Shown piece after piece: positions 44,240 through 55,095 of a DNA stretch of 64,000 bases (its first letter is position 1; each line of letters starts with the position of its first letter). The stretch lies in assembly GCF_034140825.1 (NCBI RefSeq), contig NC_089043.1:18980001-19044000 (forward strand). The letters run 5' to 3'. The notes below the pieces were generated by a model, which made no database searches, was not told the DNA's origin, and worked only from the letters and a program-made list of their open reading frames with translations. A program made the translations under genes and the position numbers. The DNA comes from Oryza sativa Japonica Group (lineage: Eukaryota; Streptophyta; Magnoliopsida; Poales; Poaceae).

Positions 44240-44473
44240 CTCTCTCCGTCCTAATTTTAGATAAACCTAGGTTTTCATGCCTAACGTTTAACTGTTCGTC
44301 TCATATAAATTTTTTTTATAATTAGTATTTTTATTGTTGTTAGATGATAAAACATGATTAATACTTTAAGCATGATTTGTCTTTTTAATTTTTTTTATAA
44401 TTTTTTTAAATAAAACGAACGGTTAAATGTTGGACACGAAAATCTATATTTATGTTTTTTTAGACGGATGGAG
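44240..44473. mobile_element. Stowaway MITE
   Basis: TA-flanked; ends CTCTCTCCGTCCTAATTTTA and TAGACGGATGGAG with complementary CTAACGTTTAACTGTTCGTC and GACGAACGGTTAAATGTTGG-like arms. Confidence 0.75.
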
Positions 44474-47400
44474 TACTCTCCTGGAGCTGGAAAAGGTCGG
44501 CAGCTAGCTTCTGAACTATGATCAGATCAGGCCACCCCCAACTTGCTCTAGCTTTTGTCTGCTGTTCCATCGATCACGACGTCAAGGCGTCAAACATATC
44601 CGAATATCACCAACGGCATTTGTGCCGATATGCCGGCATGTACGCCGCAGTATACACACTATACATACGCGACTCATGTCAAAACTGTAAAAGAAAACAA
44701 GGGAAAGTACGAGACAAGTCCAGTGATCCAAGATTTCTAAACTGTGCAACTCACATTTAACAAGAGGTAAACTACAAACTGATGAGTCAAAATGCTTGAC
44801 CGATTGGCACGAAAACATCCGGGACCCACACCTAGGAAGCACTTAAATAGCATCTCTTCCATTTCTGAATAATTTATTAAGTTTCAGACAATCAGATCAA
44901 TCTGATGGTTTGTGCACATGCAGGAGCGGATCCAGCATGGGGGCGGCGGGGTCTCGAGCCCCCACTACTGGCGTGAAGACTATAAGAGCCCCACGAAAAC
45001 CCCATTAAATTTTTTTATCGTATGTAGATGGGAGGGGGACTATAAGTTCAGACCCCACTACTATTTCTTTCTGGATACCAAACACATCCATAATTCACAT
45101 ATGCAAAGGGGAGGCAATCATCAATTCGGCTGTGTTCTTCGCTCAGGTTCCTAACTCATCTTCCTCGTGTTCCGAACGTACGTTTTTTAAACTGCTAAAC
45201 GGTATATTTTTTTTAAAGTTTTTATATGAAAGTTGCTTAAAAAATCATATTGATCCATTTTTTTAAAAAATAGCTAATACTTAATTAATCACACGATAAT
45301 GTACTGCTCCGTTTTCTGTGCTCCCTTTTTTTTAGCACTGTGCTTGTTGGGAACGGGCCGAACGGCTGCTTCCGAACACAGCCACAGCCGTCCTGTTCAT
45401 CCATCCTACTACTATTCTACTCCTACCTCTTTCGATCGGAGCTAGTTAGGCAATGTGACGACGAAAAGAATGAGAGATAAAGCTCTCCTCTTCTTGGTTT
45501 GGCCATCCATGGCTCCATCTCCATGCAAATTAATCTCTCAAGTCTCAAGGCTGACCAAATTAAATGAAGATGTTTATAAGAAATTCTTCTCCCTTTTTTT
45601 TTTCCGTTTTGGCATCGCCGTGGACAATTTAGTTTTCTTTCTGCGTGAATGCGTCATCGTCGGATGGATGCATTGATCGGTGAGTGACCGACCCATCACG
45701 AGCTTGACATGTTCCAACCGATCAAAAGAATCTACTAAAGTATAACTACTTCACAAGGTGGCCTATTTGATAGAACCAAACATTTGAAAATTGCAGATAT
45801 TTTGAAATATTTTGGTCTGAAATATTTCAAAATTTGAATAAATTTTGTTTAATTCATTTTTTTTTGCAAAAATCTTATTTTTTGGATGAAATTGTTTCCT
45901 TTTTTTTTCCTACGGGGAGACCATCTCTCATTTAATCTATACCCTTATCTAAATGAATCTGGCCATTTAATTTCACCTCTCAACTTAATCGATATTTTTT
46001 TTTCAAAGGTGCTTACTTTCTTCATCCCAAAATAAATAATTTATGTCATGTGGTCCATCCTAATATAATGAATCTAGGATGAATCTTTTCTAGATTCATT
46101 TTATTAGGATAGAGAGAGTACATTGATGGAGTAGCTAGCAGCTCAATTTGCTAACTGGTGGCACGTCACTCAGCTAGTCAGCCCACGTACACTTTCCTGC
46201 AGTTTGGAGACGGGCATCATGGCTTGATGGACTTATATCCGAGAAAGAAAATGAGATCCGATCAGACTAAAACTTAGGGTTGGTGCAGATCAAACTAGAA
46301 TTGAACTTGGAGATCACATTCTGCAGCAGCCAGCCCGATGAGTTGACCCAGATCGATGGCCAAATATTCATGTATGTGATCGATGCTCATATAGTCATAT
46401 ATATGGTGTTGTGTTGGTCAAGCAAGCAATGATTTTTTGGTATCCCTAGTTGCAAAAGCATGATTGGTGCTCGAAGAAAGGGCACACAGCTAATTCAGCC
46501 AATGAAAAAAACACCTAGGATCGGACGATGACATCAAACTAAGGCAGGATCTTTGATCGAGAACAAAGAAGATTGTCCGAATATATTTCTGCTGAATCAA
46601 ACCGTTTCCATCGTCAATTTCACCATGTAAGAGGTCTGTCTGAAAAGTTCATGATCCTTGCAATGTAGACGAGCCTAAATTAAACTAGTGTACCAATTTT
46701 CATCATCACCTTGCTTGCAACCAAATTTCAAATACTTAAAAGAAAAAGAAAGAAACCTTGCTTGCAACCAACGACGATGCACACCGTGAGGAAGCTTAAT
46801 TAACATCAGAAATGCAAGCTATAATTAAGTCTCGCCGACAATGCATGCCAAAACATGTCTGAAGTTCTGAACAGTATCGTGTTTCATTGACCGTTGAGAA
46901 TGAAGATGAGTTGACCACATTTGCAAGAGCAGTCCAATAACTGAAGATGAATGATTTCTTGGCTCTTGTTTAATTAGCTTAACTAAACTATAAACTATAT
47001 TTGTGCGCGCTCACTGAAAAATGGTGTTCTAATTGATTTCACATGCACAAACCCAGACCGTTCAGTGGTCGACAGAGATAGATATAATGTTGTTAGTTTG
47101 TCACATCCATGGATAGATATATATATCAAGTTATACAGGAATAAATTAAATTCACGGAAAATGGAATAGAGACGAATAACTGAAGACAAAAAAACACTCT
47201 GTTACATCCAACAATGACACATTATTATTGATGATTTTATTGCAAATTACATGGATCGGTTGTGATACAACGGGGACGAAATGCAAGACACATCAACATT
47301 ACACACACGCACGTGTATACGTTCTAGTAACAATTAATCGTCCAAATTAATCAAACAAAACATTGTTCAGAATCTCATAATAATCAATCAACGACGATCA

Positions 47401-47770
47401 ACATCAGACACGCAATAATCACACACACACATGACAGACAGTCAAGCACAAGTCTAGCTAGGTCTACTTCAATAATTGGCTAGTGTGTACGCCGCGCATA
47501 CGTATACGCGTACATGTATACGTATGTACGCGTACATGTATACGGTCACTGCACCGTATATGCCCAAGGAGAAGAACGCCGTCAGCTTATTCCGATCCTT
47601 CCTCTTCCTCTACTACTTAATTACGCACATGTATTCCGAATTTATACGCCGTATTTACTACTACTAGGTATTTATACGGTAGTACAGTATATATAGTGTA
47701 TTTATACGCAGATACGTCGCCGGCTGACCGGGGTGGAAGGAGACCGTAGATCGACGGTGGTCGGCGGCGG
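44474..47770. other. Long intergenic stretch with decayed repeats
   Basis: Contains a CAGGAGCGGATCCAGCATGG element end at about 44921, a degenerate Stowaway at about 46011-46115, a MITE piece at about 45180-45375, and an alternating purine/pyrimidine tract (GTATACGCGTACATGTATAC repeats) at about 47495-47545. The last 250 bp are likely the 3' end of the small peptide gene. No other gene supported. Confidence 0.4.
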
Positions 47771-48132
47771 TCAGTGCGCCGGCGGCGAGTTGGGGTCGGT
47801 CGGGGGGAGCACGCCGCCGCGGGGGTTGGTGTTGGGCTTGGGATCGGAGTAGTCCGCCACCGTCGACACCATCCCATCGCCGGCCTGGAGGGCCGAGCGC
47901 CACCGCCCGTAGCGGCGCGCCGGCTTCACCAGCTGCACGTCCTTCGCTTCCCCTGCATCGATCGACCGCACACACCACACCACACCAAATCATGAAATTA
48001 ACCAATCGAAGAAGGAATCTAGTTAACACAGCGAGAGATCGGTGAGGTGAGCGCCTGCGTACCGTGCGAGAAGGAGAGGGCGAGGAGGAGGGCGGCGAGG
48101 AGGAGGAGGGCGAGCAGCCTCGGCTTCGCCAT
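47771..48132 (-). CDS. Secreted PSY-like sulfated-peptide precursor
   Basis: Two exons, 48132-48063 and 47952-47771; 83 residues. Residues 1-24 form a textbook signal peptide (MAKPRLL then a leucine/alanine core, ending SFSHG), coded almost wholly by exon 1. The rest is short, basic then proline-rich, and carries VADYSDPKPNTNPRGG (Asp57-Tyr58). This matches the PSY (plant peptide containing sulfated tyrosine) pattern DYxDPxxN..., with the Asp-Tyr sulfation site; PSY peptides are processed, Tyr-sulfated and secreted to act on receptor kinases that limit stress responses. The His-x-Pro that often follows in the family is absent (NPRGG instead), so the match is partial. A longer upstream in-frame ATG exists but would bury the signal peptide. 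Family assignment is from motif recall. Confidence 0.75.
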
Positions 48133-48382
48133 TGCTGTGTGGAGGAGATTGGGGAGAGAGATAAGAGGGGGGGGGGGAATGGGATCGAGGAGGGAGGGAG
48201 GGAGAAGGAGGTGGTGGTGTTTCGTGGGGGCTTTAAACGAGGCTTTTGGAGGGTTCGATGGCGCCGGGATGCGGCGTTGCGTGCGGAGGGGCCAGGTTGG
48301 CCTGCCTAATTTCACGTGCCACTTCACAGCCACTGCTAACTGGCCCCACTAAACTATGTGTTTGGAGGTGGGTGTTGGGAAC

Positions 48383-48762
48383 GGGAAACTATTTTAACAG
48401 CTCGAGTGGATGTCCACCCGTTTATTACATGTCATCTAAATGGTTATGAAAAAAATTAAAAAAATATTAATAAGATAGATCAATATGTAATGTATCAATC
48501 CACAAACATGCAAGTTAAAATTCAACTTCTACAGATTGTAATAAAAATAACAAACAAAACTCAAATTACTATATGTATATTTACAGTTAAATTTGTTATT
48601 TTTGTTACAACTTGTAGAAGTTGAATTTTAACTTGCATGTTTGTTGAGTGATATATTACATATTGATCTATCTTGCAAATTTTTTTGAAAATTTTTCGTA
48701 GCCATTTAGTTGACATGCAATAAACGGGTGGACGTCCACTCGAGCTATTAGAATCCATCCCC
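48383..48762. mobile_element. Mutator-type MITE with 9-bp duplication
   Basis: 380 bp flanked by GTTGGGAAC on both sides (48374-48382 and 48763-48771). Ends GGGAAACTATTTTAACAGC and the reverse complement of GGGGATGGATTCTAATAGC. The two halves are inverted over nearly the full length (AGTTAAAATTCAACTTCTAC against GTAGAAGTTGAATTTTAACT), so the RNA would fold into a long hairpin. Lies upstream of the peptide gene. Confidence 0.9.
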
Positions 48763-48789
48763 GTTGGGAACCCATCTCCTATCCACGAA

Positions 48790-48970
48790 AAACGGAGCGG
48801 TCCATTAACACGTGATTAATTAAGTACTAGTTAATTTTTTTTTCGAAAATGGATCAATATGATTTTTTTAAACAACTTTTGTATAGAAATTTTTTTCAAA
48901 AAACACACCGTTTAGCAGTTTGAAAAGCGTGTACGCGAAAAACGAGAGGGGAGTGTTGGGAACTTGCTCT
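48790..48970. repeat. MITE-like dispersed repeat
   Basis: Related in inverted orientation to sequence at 45180-45375 (GATTAATTAAGTACTAG, GTTTAGCAGTTTGAAAA). Ends unresolved. Confidence 0.45.
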
Positions 48971-49020
48971 TGCAAACACACCTGGCTCTTGCAAACTAAG
49001 TGAAATCCAGAGTATCATAA

Positions 49021-49439
49021 GAGCAAGTTTAATACTCCCTCCGTATTTTAATGTATGACGCTATTGATTTTTATCTAATGTTTGACCATTCGTCTTATTC
49101 AAAATTTTTATGCAAACATGAAAATATTTATGTCATGCTTAAAGAACATTTGATGATGAATCAAGTCACAATAAAATAAATGATAATTACATAAATTTTT
49201 TAATAAGACGAATGGTCAAACGTTGGATAAAAAGTCAATGGCGTCGTACATTAAAATATGGAGGTAGTAGTATTATAGCTAACTATAGGCTCCAAATCAA
49301 CTATAGTCAATTTAATAGCCAATTCATGTAATAGTTATCAATAAACATGTAATACATAATTAATGTCTGGTCCCACCTGTCATACACACATGTATCTTAA
49401 AGTCCATGCTGCAGCTGGCTACAAATTTGTTGTCCGCTG
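49021..49439. mobile_element. Tourist-like MITE interrupted by a Stowaway
   Basis: Starts GAGCAAGTTTAATA after a TAA duplication; after the Stowaway at 49035-49267 it resumes with sequence matching the intact relative at 51476-51732 (CAATTTAATAGCCAATTCAT, TGGTCCCACCTGTCAT). Its right end is lost at the next Stowaway. Confidence 0.75.
49035..49267. mobile_element. Stowaway MITE nested in a Tourist-like MITE
   Basis: TA-flanked; ends CTCCCTCCGTATTTTAATG and ATTAAAATATGGAGGTAG. Inserted only 14 bp inside the outer element. Confidence 0.85.
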
Positions 49440-49651
49440 CTCCGTACGTCCCAAATTAGATGTCGTTTGACCGTTTATTTTATTTAAAAACTTAGTGTAA
49501 ATATAAAAAAGATAAGTCATAATTAAAGTATTTTTGATAATAAAGCAAGTCACAAACAAAATAAATAACTATTCTATAATCTTTTAAATAAGACGAATAG
49601 TCAAATATTACAAACAAAAACTCAAAAAAGGCTATTTTGGGACGGAGGTAG
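49440..49651. mobile_element. Stowaway-like MITE
   Basis: Ends CTCCGTACGTCCCAAATTAG and TATTTTGGGACGGAGGTAG with complementary GTTTGACCG/ATAGTCAAATATT arms. Abuts the target duplication of the following Mutator-like element. Confidence 0.65.
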
Positions 49652-49660
49652 TATCAAAGT

Positions 49661-50723
49661 GGCAAATTTTGCAATAGGACACTGTTATTGTGTGGTTTTA
49701 GTCGTGAGACACTGCTCAAACTCACTTTGGGGGAAACACTCCATAAACATGGTAATTTGCCAATGGACACCGCGCCGATTAAAATAATGATTTCCGGTTG
49801 AGGAGGAGAGAGAAATCACATGAAATGTCAAAAATGCTCTTGGGCATGTCAGCTGGCCATCTCTCTTCCTCTCTTTCTTTTTCTTTCTCCAGGGCTTCGG
49901 CCACCGGCGTGCAGAGTGATGACGCAGCACCGGCGGTGTAGGAGATGGAGACCGAGACGGTGGCCTAGCGGTCCACCACGCCGCCGATCCCCGACGCGCC
50001 GTCAACTCGTCGCCGATGGCGTGGTTGGTCCGGCCGTTGCCGGGGCGCTGGTAGAACCGCGCGGCTAGGCCGCGGTCCAGCTCCGTCATGCACACCTCCA
50101 CCGTGAGCCGCGTCGCGCCACGAACGACGACGACGACGAAGATGCCAAGTAGACGTGCCACCTGTGCGAGGCACCGGGCGACGACGACGGCGGCATCACG
50201 GCGGAGTGGCGGAAGAGTAGGACCTCACAGGGGAGGGCGCCGTCGAGGTACGCCACCTCGTCGGCAAAGTCAGCGTGCGGGAACGGTTGCGCCTCCGGGA
50301 ACAGGCACTCGCCGCAGGAGTACCTGCACGACTGGAGCCGGAGTGCCCGGCTGAGCCCGCCCGCAGCGGCGGCACGCAGCAGTACGGGCACCGCGCGCAG
50401 CAGCGGCGTGGTGCCGCACGTCTTGAGCACCTCCCTGCCGCCGACACGACAGCACACTGCGCCGCGTCGAGCACCTCCCGCAGCGCCAAGGGAGAAAGAA
50501 AAAGAAAGAGAGGAAGAGAGATGGAGAGCTGACATGTGGGCCCAAGAGCATTTTTAACATTTCACGTGATTTCTCTCTCCTCAACCGGAAATCATTATTT
50601 TTATTGGCACGGTGTTCATTGGCAAATTACCATGTTTATGGAGTGTTTTCCCCTAAAAGTGAGTTTGGACAGTGTCCCGCGGCTAAAACCACACAATAGT
50701 AGTGTCCTATAGCAAAATTTATC
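49661..50723. mobile_element. Pack-MULE carrying a SAM decarboxylase fragment
   Basis: 1,063 bp with terminal inverted repeats of about 150 bp (GGCAAATTTTGCAATAGGAC at one end, complementary to GATAAATTTTGCTATAGGAC at the other), flanked by (T/A)ATCAAAGT 9-bp duplications (49652-49660, 50724-50732). The GC-rich core between about 49900 and 50480 is host-gene derived, and no transposase is present. Confidence 0.88.
49960..50489 (-). pseudogene. S-adenosylmethionine decarboxylase fragment inside Pack-MULE
   Basis: Minus-strand pieces in shifting frames resemble plant SAMDC, the polyamine-pathway enzyme that supplies decarboxylated SAM: LREVLDAAQCAVVSA, then EVLKTCGTTPLLRAVPVLL (family: KTCGTTKLL-IPVIL), CLFPEAQPFPHADFADEVAY (family: FPGAQPFPHRSFSEEV), HRWHVYLAS and, after a frame change, VEVCMTELDRGLAARFY (family: MCMTGLDRE). 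The YVLSESS segment with the pyruvoyl-forming serine is missing between the first two pieces and there is at least one further frame change, so it cannot make the enzyme. Best read as a captured, decayed gene fragment. Confidence 0.7.
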
Positions 50724-50863
50724 AATCAAAGTAGTACTGAAATACCGCATCTAAAATTTGGTAGTCCTAAAACTTTAACGATATTTTCCTCTCGGTGATC
50801 GTATTTTTTTTTGTCTAAAATTTGTTAGGACTGCACACATTATAGATATGTGTTTGTGAGATA

Positions 50864-51004
50864 CTCCATCCATTTCACAATGTAAGTCATTCTAGCATTT
50901 TCCACATGCATATTAATGTCTAGATTTATTAATATTAATATAAATGTAGAAAATACTAAAATAATTTACGTTATGAAATAACTTACGTTATGAAACGGAG
51001 TGAG
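50864..51004. mobile_element. Stowaway MITE, TCTAGCATT family
   Basis: TA-flanked; left end CTCCATCCATTTCACAATG, right end TTATGAAACGGAGTGAG, internal AAGTCATTCTAGCATTTTCC. Confidence 0.8.
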
Positions 51005-51475
51005 TATTCATGATTGTTTTCATAATAATGTACTCATGCCTTCTAGTCGTCGCGACCTATTTATCATAGGGTAGTGTGTTTGTACACAGTCTTTATTATC
51101 ACCGATGACATTTTTAAAAAGTTGTGACTTATGATCCATCTACCAACAGGATTTGCGTACACCGCCTAAAGGTATGTCACGTTGCACAAGGAAATAAAAG
51201 AAATGCGAGTCTTTGCTTTGGAAAAAAAAATATGACCTCTTCTTGCTTCTTGGGAGTAGAAACTTCTGTAATCGGAAGCTAGATTAGAAGAGATTCATGC
51301 TGGGTTTTGGTTGGCATCCCTTCTCAACTTTACCAAGATATAGGAGTGTTTATTTTGCTAAGAAAAAAAATGTGTTGACCGTAGACGCAAAAGCTATTCG
51401 CCCGAGCTAGGTATGCCACACTTATATGATGCTATATCTATCGCTGATGTGGTACACCATGCTATCATCTACTAA

Positions 51476-51732
51476 GAGCAAGTTTAATAGAATCGTCCAC
51501 TACTAGCTCCAATTCATCTATAGCCGATCTAATAGCCGATCTAATAGCCAATTCATACAATAATAGCTTACTATACTATTAATATATGGTCCCACATGTC
51601 ATATACGTATGTTATTTTAGAGTCCGTGCTGCAACTGGCTACAGATCTGTAGCCCACTGCTTTTATCTCTTATCTTTTATCTTATTAAAATATGTTTAAT
51701 AGCTGGCTAATAGTCTGCTATTATACCCGCTC
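51476..51732. mobile_element. Tourist-like MITE, GAGCAAGTTTAATAG ends
   Basis: 257 bp with TAA on both sides. Relative of the interrupted copy at 49021-49439; a short unit (AGCCGATCTAAT) is duplicated near the left end. Confidence 0.8.
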
Positions 51733-52287
51733 TAAGCATGTACTTTTTCTCATGCAAAGTTTTTTTTTCCATTGATAGAATAAATGGCACTAATAACTAG
51801 GCGTATTTCTATCCGGTATAACGTCGCTTTGTCAGCATAGCATTCCCCAGTTGCTAGGCTATTCAGAGTTCTTTTGAACCTTGGGCCTTAGCCAGTGATC
51901 TGGACTGTTTCTCACTCGACGATGAAGATCTGGTGATGGGCTTATCCTTCATAGTCTCACTGGCCGACTTTATTATTGGAGAGAGAGGATGATTGTGGTA
52001 CGTAGGGTCAAACAAACTTTGATACTTCAACAGAACATAATGACTTCCAACATACAAATAGAAGAAGACAACGATGGTAGGGTTGAGCAGGGAAGGGGAC
52101 TAGCTTTGTAAAATAGATGATAACTCCTAGAAATAAATCTTATTGATGATATATTGGACTACTCATTATTGGTGGCATGCACAACTAATCACCGAACTTA
52201 ACTCCAGTCAAATTTGTCCAAATTTTAACATTACAGAATTTCAGCTGAGAATCAGCCCAACCCAAAACCCTTTGTTGTCTCTCCCAA
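51733..52287. other. Intergenic DNA
   Basis: A 64-codon minus-strand frame at 51863-52057 with a Ser/Lys-rich C-terminus is the only candidate; nothing identifies it. No RNA gene seen. Confidence 0.3.
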
Positions 52288-52812
52288 GCAAAAATTGGAA
52301 AAAGTCCACTTTGACTCCCTTAAATATCGGCCGAATCTAATTTGTACCCCTTAACAAGAAAACCGGATAAGATGGCTCCCCGAACTATTAAAACCGGTGT
52401 AATTTGACTTCCTCGGTGGTTTTAGAGGGTGGTTTTGCTGATGTGGCGCTGATGTGGCAGTGTTAACTTGGTCTTCGTACCACATGACGCTTATGTGGCA
52501 TTAGAATTTAAAATATATATGTGGGACCCATTTATCATTCACACAAAAAGAATATTATGGGACCCACATGTCATCCTCTCACTCCAACCCTTCTTCCTCC
52601 TCCCTCTCTCTCCTTCTCTTTTCTTTTTCCCTTCGGCTGTGGCGGAGGCAGGCGGGTCGACGGCCGACGGGTGCTGGAGCAACGGCGGCGGCACGGCCTC
52701 CACGAGATTCATGTACATGTCGCTACGGCGCAGCACTATGACCTCGAACCGCCCCCCGCCGTCGGGGAGCTCTTGGATCGACAGGGTGATCTCGTCAGCT
52801 CGACGATAGAGT

Positions 52813-53295
52813 TTGCGATGGAGAGCAGCCAGTCCATCTCCCCGCATCCACATCGCCTTCCTCGCCAAAGCCAGCGGCTCTAGCCTCCACAGCTCGCTCG
52901 ATCTCCTATCCCTGCACCAGCTCCGGCGCCGCCACATCGCTGTCGTTCCCCTCTCCCTACCCCACACCTCACACTCTCTCTCTCCCTCTCCTCGCATCAT
53001 CGTATCATTTCCTTTTTCCGGGAAGGAAGGGACGGCCGAGAACAATGCTAACGCCTCTCCGCCGTCGCATCCCACCTCTCTCCTCGCCTCGAAAACACCC
53101 AAACTTGAGGCGGACAGCCTGGCCCCCACCGGTGCGAAGCTCGTTCCTCTCCTCGTGTCCCTCGCGGTCGGCCTCGCCGTGCGCTTCCTCGCCTCGCACC
53201 CTGCCGAGGTGAGCCCCCAGGCGTGGCAGCTCCTCTCCATCTTCCTCTCCACCATCGCGGGGCTAGTGCTGGGCCTGCTTCCCGTCAGCGCCTAG
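52813..53295 (+). pseudogene. Dicarboxylate (2-oxoglutarate/malate) translocator 5' fragment
   Basis: A 160-codon frame inside the Pack-MULE. Its C-terminal part, GAKLVPLLVSLAVGLAVRFL then SPQAWQLLSIFLSTIAGLVL and GLLPVSA, matches the first transmembrane region of plastid DiT1/DiT2 translocators, which exchange 2-oxoglutarate or glutamate for malate across the inner envelope. The Ser/Pro-rich N-terminal half is compatible with a transit peptide but not clearly homologous. It stops where the family continues (PVGAWAFLGLT), so only a first-exon fragment was captured. Whether it is transcribed is unknown. Confidence 0.7.
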
Positions 53296-53296
53296 G

Positions 53297-53390
53297 CTCC
53301 CCGACGACGCCTTCGCAGGGCTCCTCGAGCACGCCACGGACGATGACACGGAGGGCCTGCACCGTGCGCTGGAGCGCGCCCCGCCCGCCG
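53297..53390 (+). pseudogene. Probable CCCH zinc-finger (ankyrin) gene fragment
   Basis: Frame LPDDAFAGLLEHATDDDTEG then LHRALERAPPAA resembles the ankyrin-like start of plant tandem CCCH-finger proteins (FAALLE-AADDDVEGLRRALER). It abuts the DiT fragment with no spacer. Short, so the assignment is tentative. Confidence 0.45.
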
Positions 53391-53753
53391 CCGCTGCTTG
53401 TTGCTGGGGCTCCGCGCCGCCGCCGAGAAAGAGAGATAAGAGAGAGAGAGAGAGAGGGGGGGGGAGGAGGAAGATGGGAAGTAGAGGGAGGATGACCTGT
53501 GGGGCCACATGTCGGTGGGTCCCACTTCTTTTTTCCTCTTATTCCATGTAAGCGACACGTGGGATGAAAACCAGGTCAGCACCGCCACGTAGGTGCCACG
53601 TCAGCCAAAACCGCTTGCAAAACCATCTAGGGAGTCAAATTACACCGTTTTAATAGTTCGGGGAGCCATCTTATCCAGTTTTCTTGTTAAGGGGTATGAA
53701 TTAGATTCGGCCGATATTTAAGGGATTCAATGTGGACTTTTTCCGCAAAAATT

Positions 53754-54760
53754 AGCCGGGTGAACGGTGCCCAGAATGTAGCCCACAAATCGTGTTCAGT
53801 AGACCGTAGACATAAGGCTTCTTTCCACCCAGTAGACATGCGTACGTGCAGGATCATATTTGGGCTTGAACATTACATTTGACCTTGGCTACTACGGGCC
53901 ACACTTTCAGATATCAAAATTTGGCTAGTGGGCTCTCTATGCCACTATGGCGTATGGGCTGTCCATGCATGCATGACAGATTAGAATAAGTCCACCTATC
54001 ATCCCTCATCTTTACGTCGAGTTAATTTAATACCCTAACCGTAATACCAGAAATCATAATCTCCCAACTTACAAAACCGGGTTAAATTAAATCCTCTAGT
54101 GGTATAGATATCTGGTTTCACTGATGTGGTGCTTATGTGACAATAAAAAAAAGAGAAAGTGGACCCCACATGTCAACCTCACTAATCATAGATGTATGTA
54201 TTCCACTAAGCAAGAATATAGGGTCACTGATAATATGTTGTTCGAAATAAATAGTGCAACCATAGAGCATGAAACTGTGATTGTAAAAAGAGATGAACCT
54301 CTGATCGATTCTGAAACGTTGGAGGCGTCGTGGTTGGTGGCAATCGATCAAAGGCAGCGGCCGGGATGGTTCGGCTTCGGTTTGGTGGCAGGATCGATCG
54401 CATCAGGCGCGCGATGGGCGAGAGTTCCCCAAGGCAGCCCCGATTGGCGAAGGGGAGGATCAGCTGAGCGTGGAGTTGCAGTTGCAGTGGACAAATGAAG
54501 CAACGAAATCCAGAGTAACCAATCCTAATTTAGCACAAATTAAATTAATTAACTTTAAAGCTCCAAGCGAAGAGTAGATAGAGGCAGGTAAAGCATTATG
54601 CATTATACTAATTCTGCTTCGGTGCGATGTTGAGTGGAATTTACGATGCAACATCGAACATCACATAAGCAGCAGCAGACAAAATTTGAAGGGGGAACAA
54701 ATACATTGGTCTCATCAGGTATTAGATCAGCAAACTGAAGTGAAGGGAACATGTGGGAGT
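53754..54760. other. Intergenic DNA with a lone Mutator-like end
   Basis: The stretch 53995-54180 (TCATCCCTCATCTTTACG... ACAAAACCGGGTTAAATTAA ... TGGACCCCACATGTCAACCT) resembles the terminal region of the Mutator-like elements nearby but has no visible partner. No gene supported; frame 54124-54498 is considered chance. Confidence 0.4.
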
Positions 54761-55095
54761 GGAACCTGAAGTGCTCACCAGTCGCGTGGACGAGGCACCG
54801 TTTGGTCCGTGGAGGAAGGCCTCCATGACCATGACCATGGTGTCATCATCAGCTGCCGCCACTAAGCTCCCGCCACGTCCCGTAGTCCAGAGAGCTCAAG
54901 ACGCACGACCGAGGGTGGTAGGGGCGACGGATCCGACGACGATGGCGGGCGGTAGGGCCTGGAGCAGGCAACACCGGCGCTGTTGCGGATCTGGCTCGGA
55001 GGACGGCGGCGGGCTGCATAAATAGGATTTTTGCATGCGGTTGTGCTCGCCGCATGCAAAAATCACATTTGGCCGCTTGCAAAAATGATTTTTTT
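54760..55095. mobile_element. CACTA-like subterminal repeat remnant
   Basis: GCATGCGGTTGTGCTCGCCG, CGCATGCAAAAATCAC and CGCTTGCAAAAATGA repeats precede a T-run at 55087, similar to the repeats at 15330-15410 and 60600-60780. Termini not located. Confidence 0.35.

Larger units (their letters stand above)
52297..53744. mobile_element. Pack-MULE carrying at least two host gene fragments
   Basis: 1,448 bp flanked by perfect 9-bp duplications GCAAAAATT (52288-52296 and 53745-53753). Terminal inverted repeats are about 115 bp at high identity (GGAAAAAGTCCAC(T/A)TTGA, then AAATATCGGCCGAATCTAAT and CTCCCCGAACTATTAAAAC) followed by a more diverged stretch. No transposase. The interior holds a dicarboxylate translocator fragment, a probable CCCH-finger gene fragment directly after it, and an unidentified GC-rich piece at about 52640-52880 (minus strand ITLSIQELPDGGGRFEVIV). 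Confidence 0.9.
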
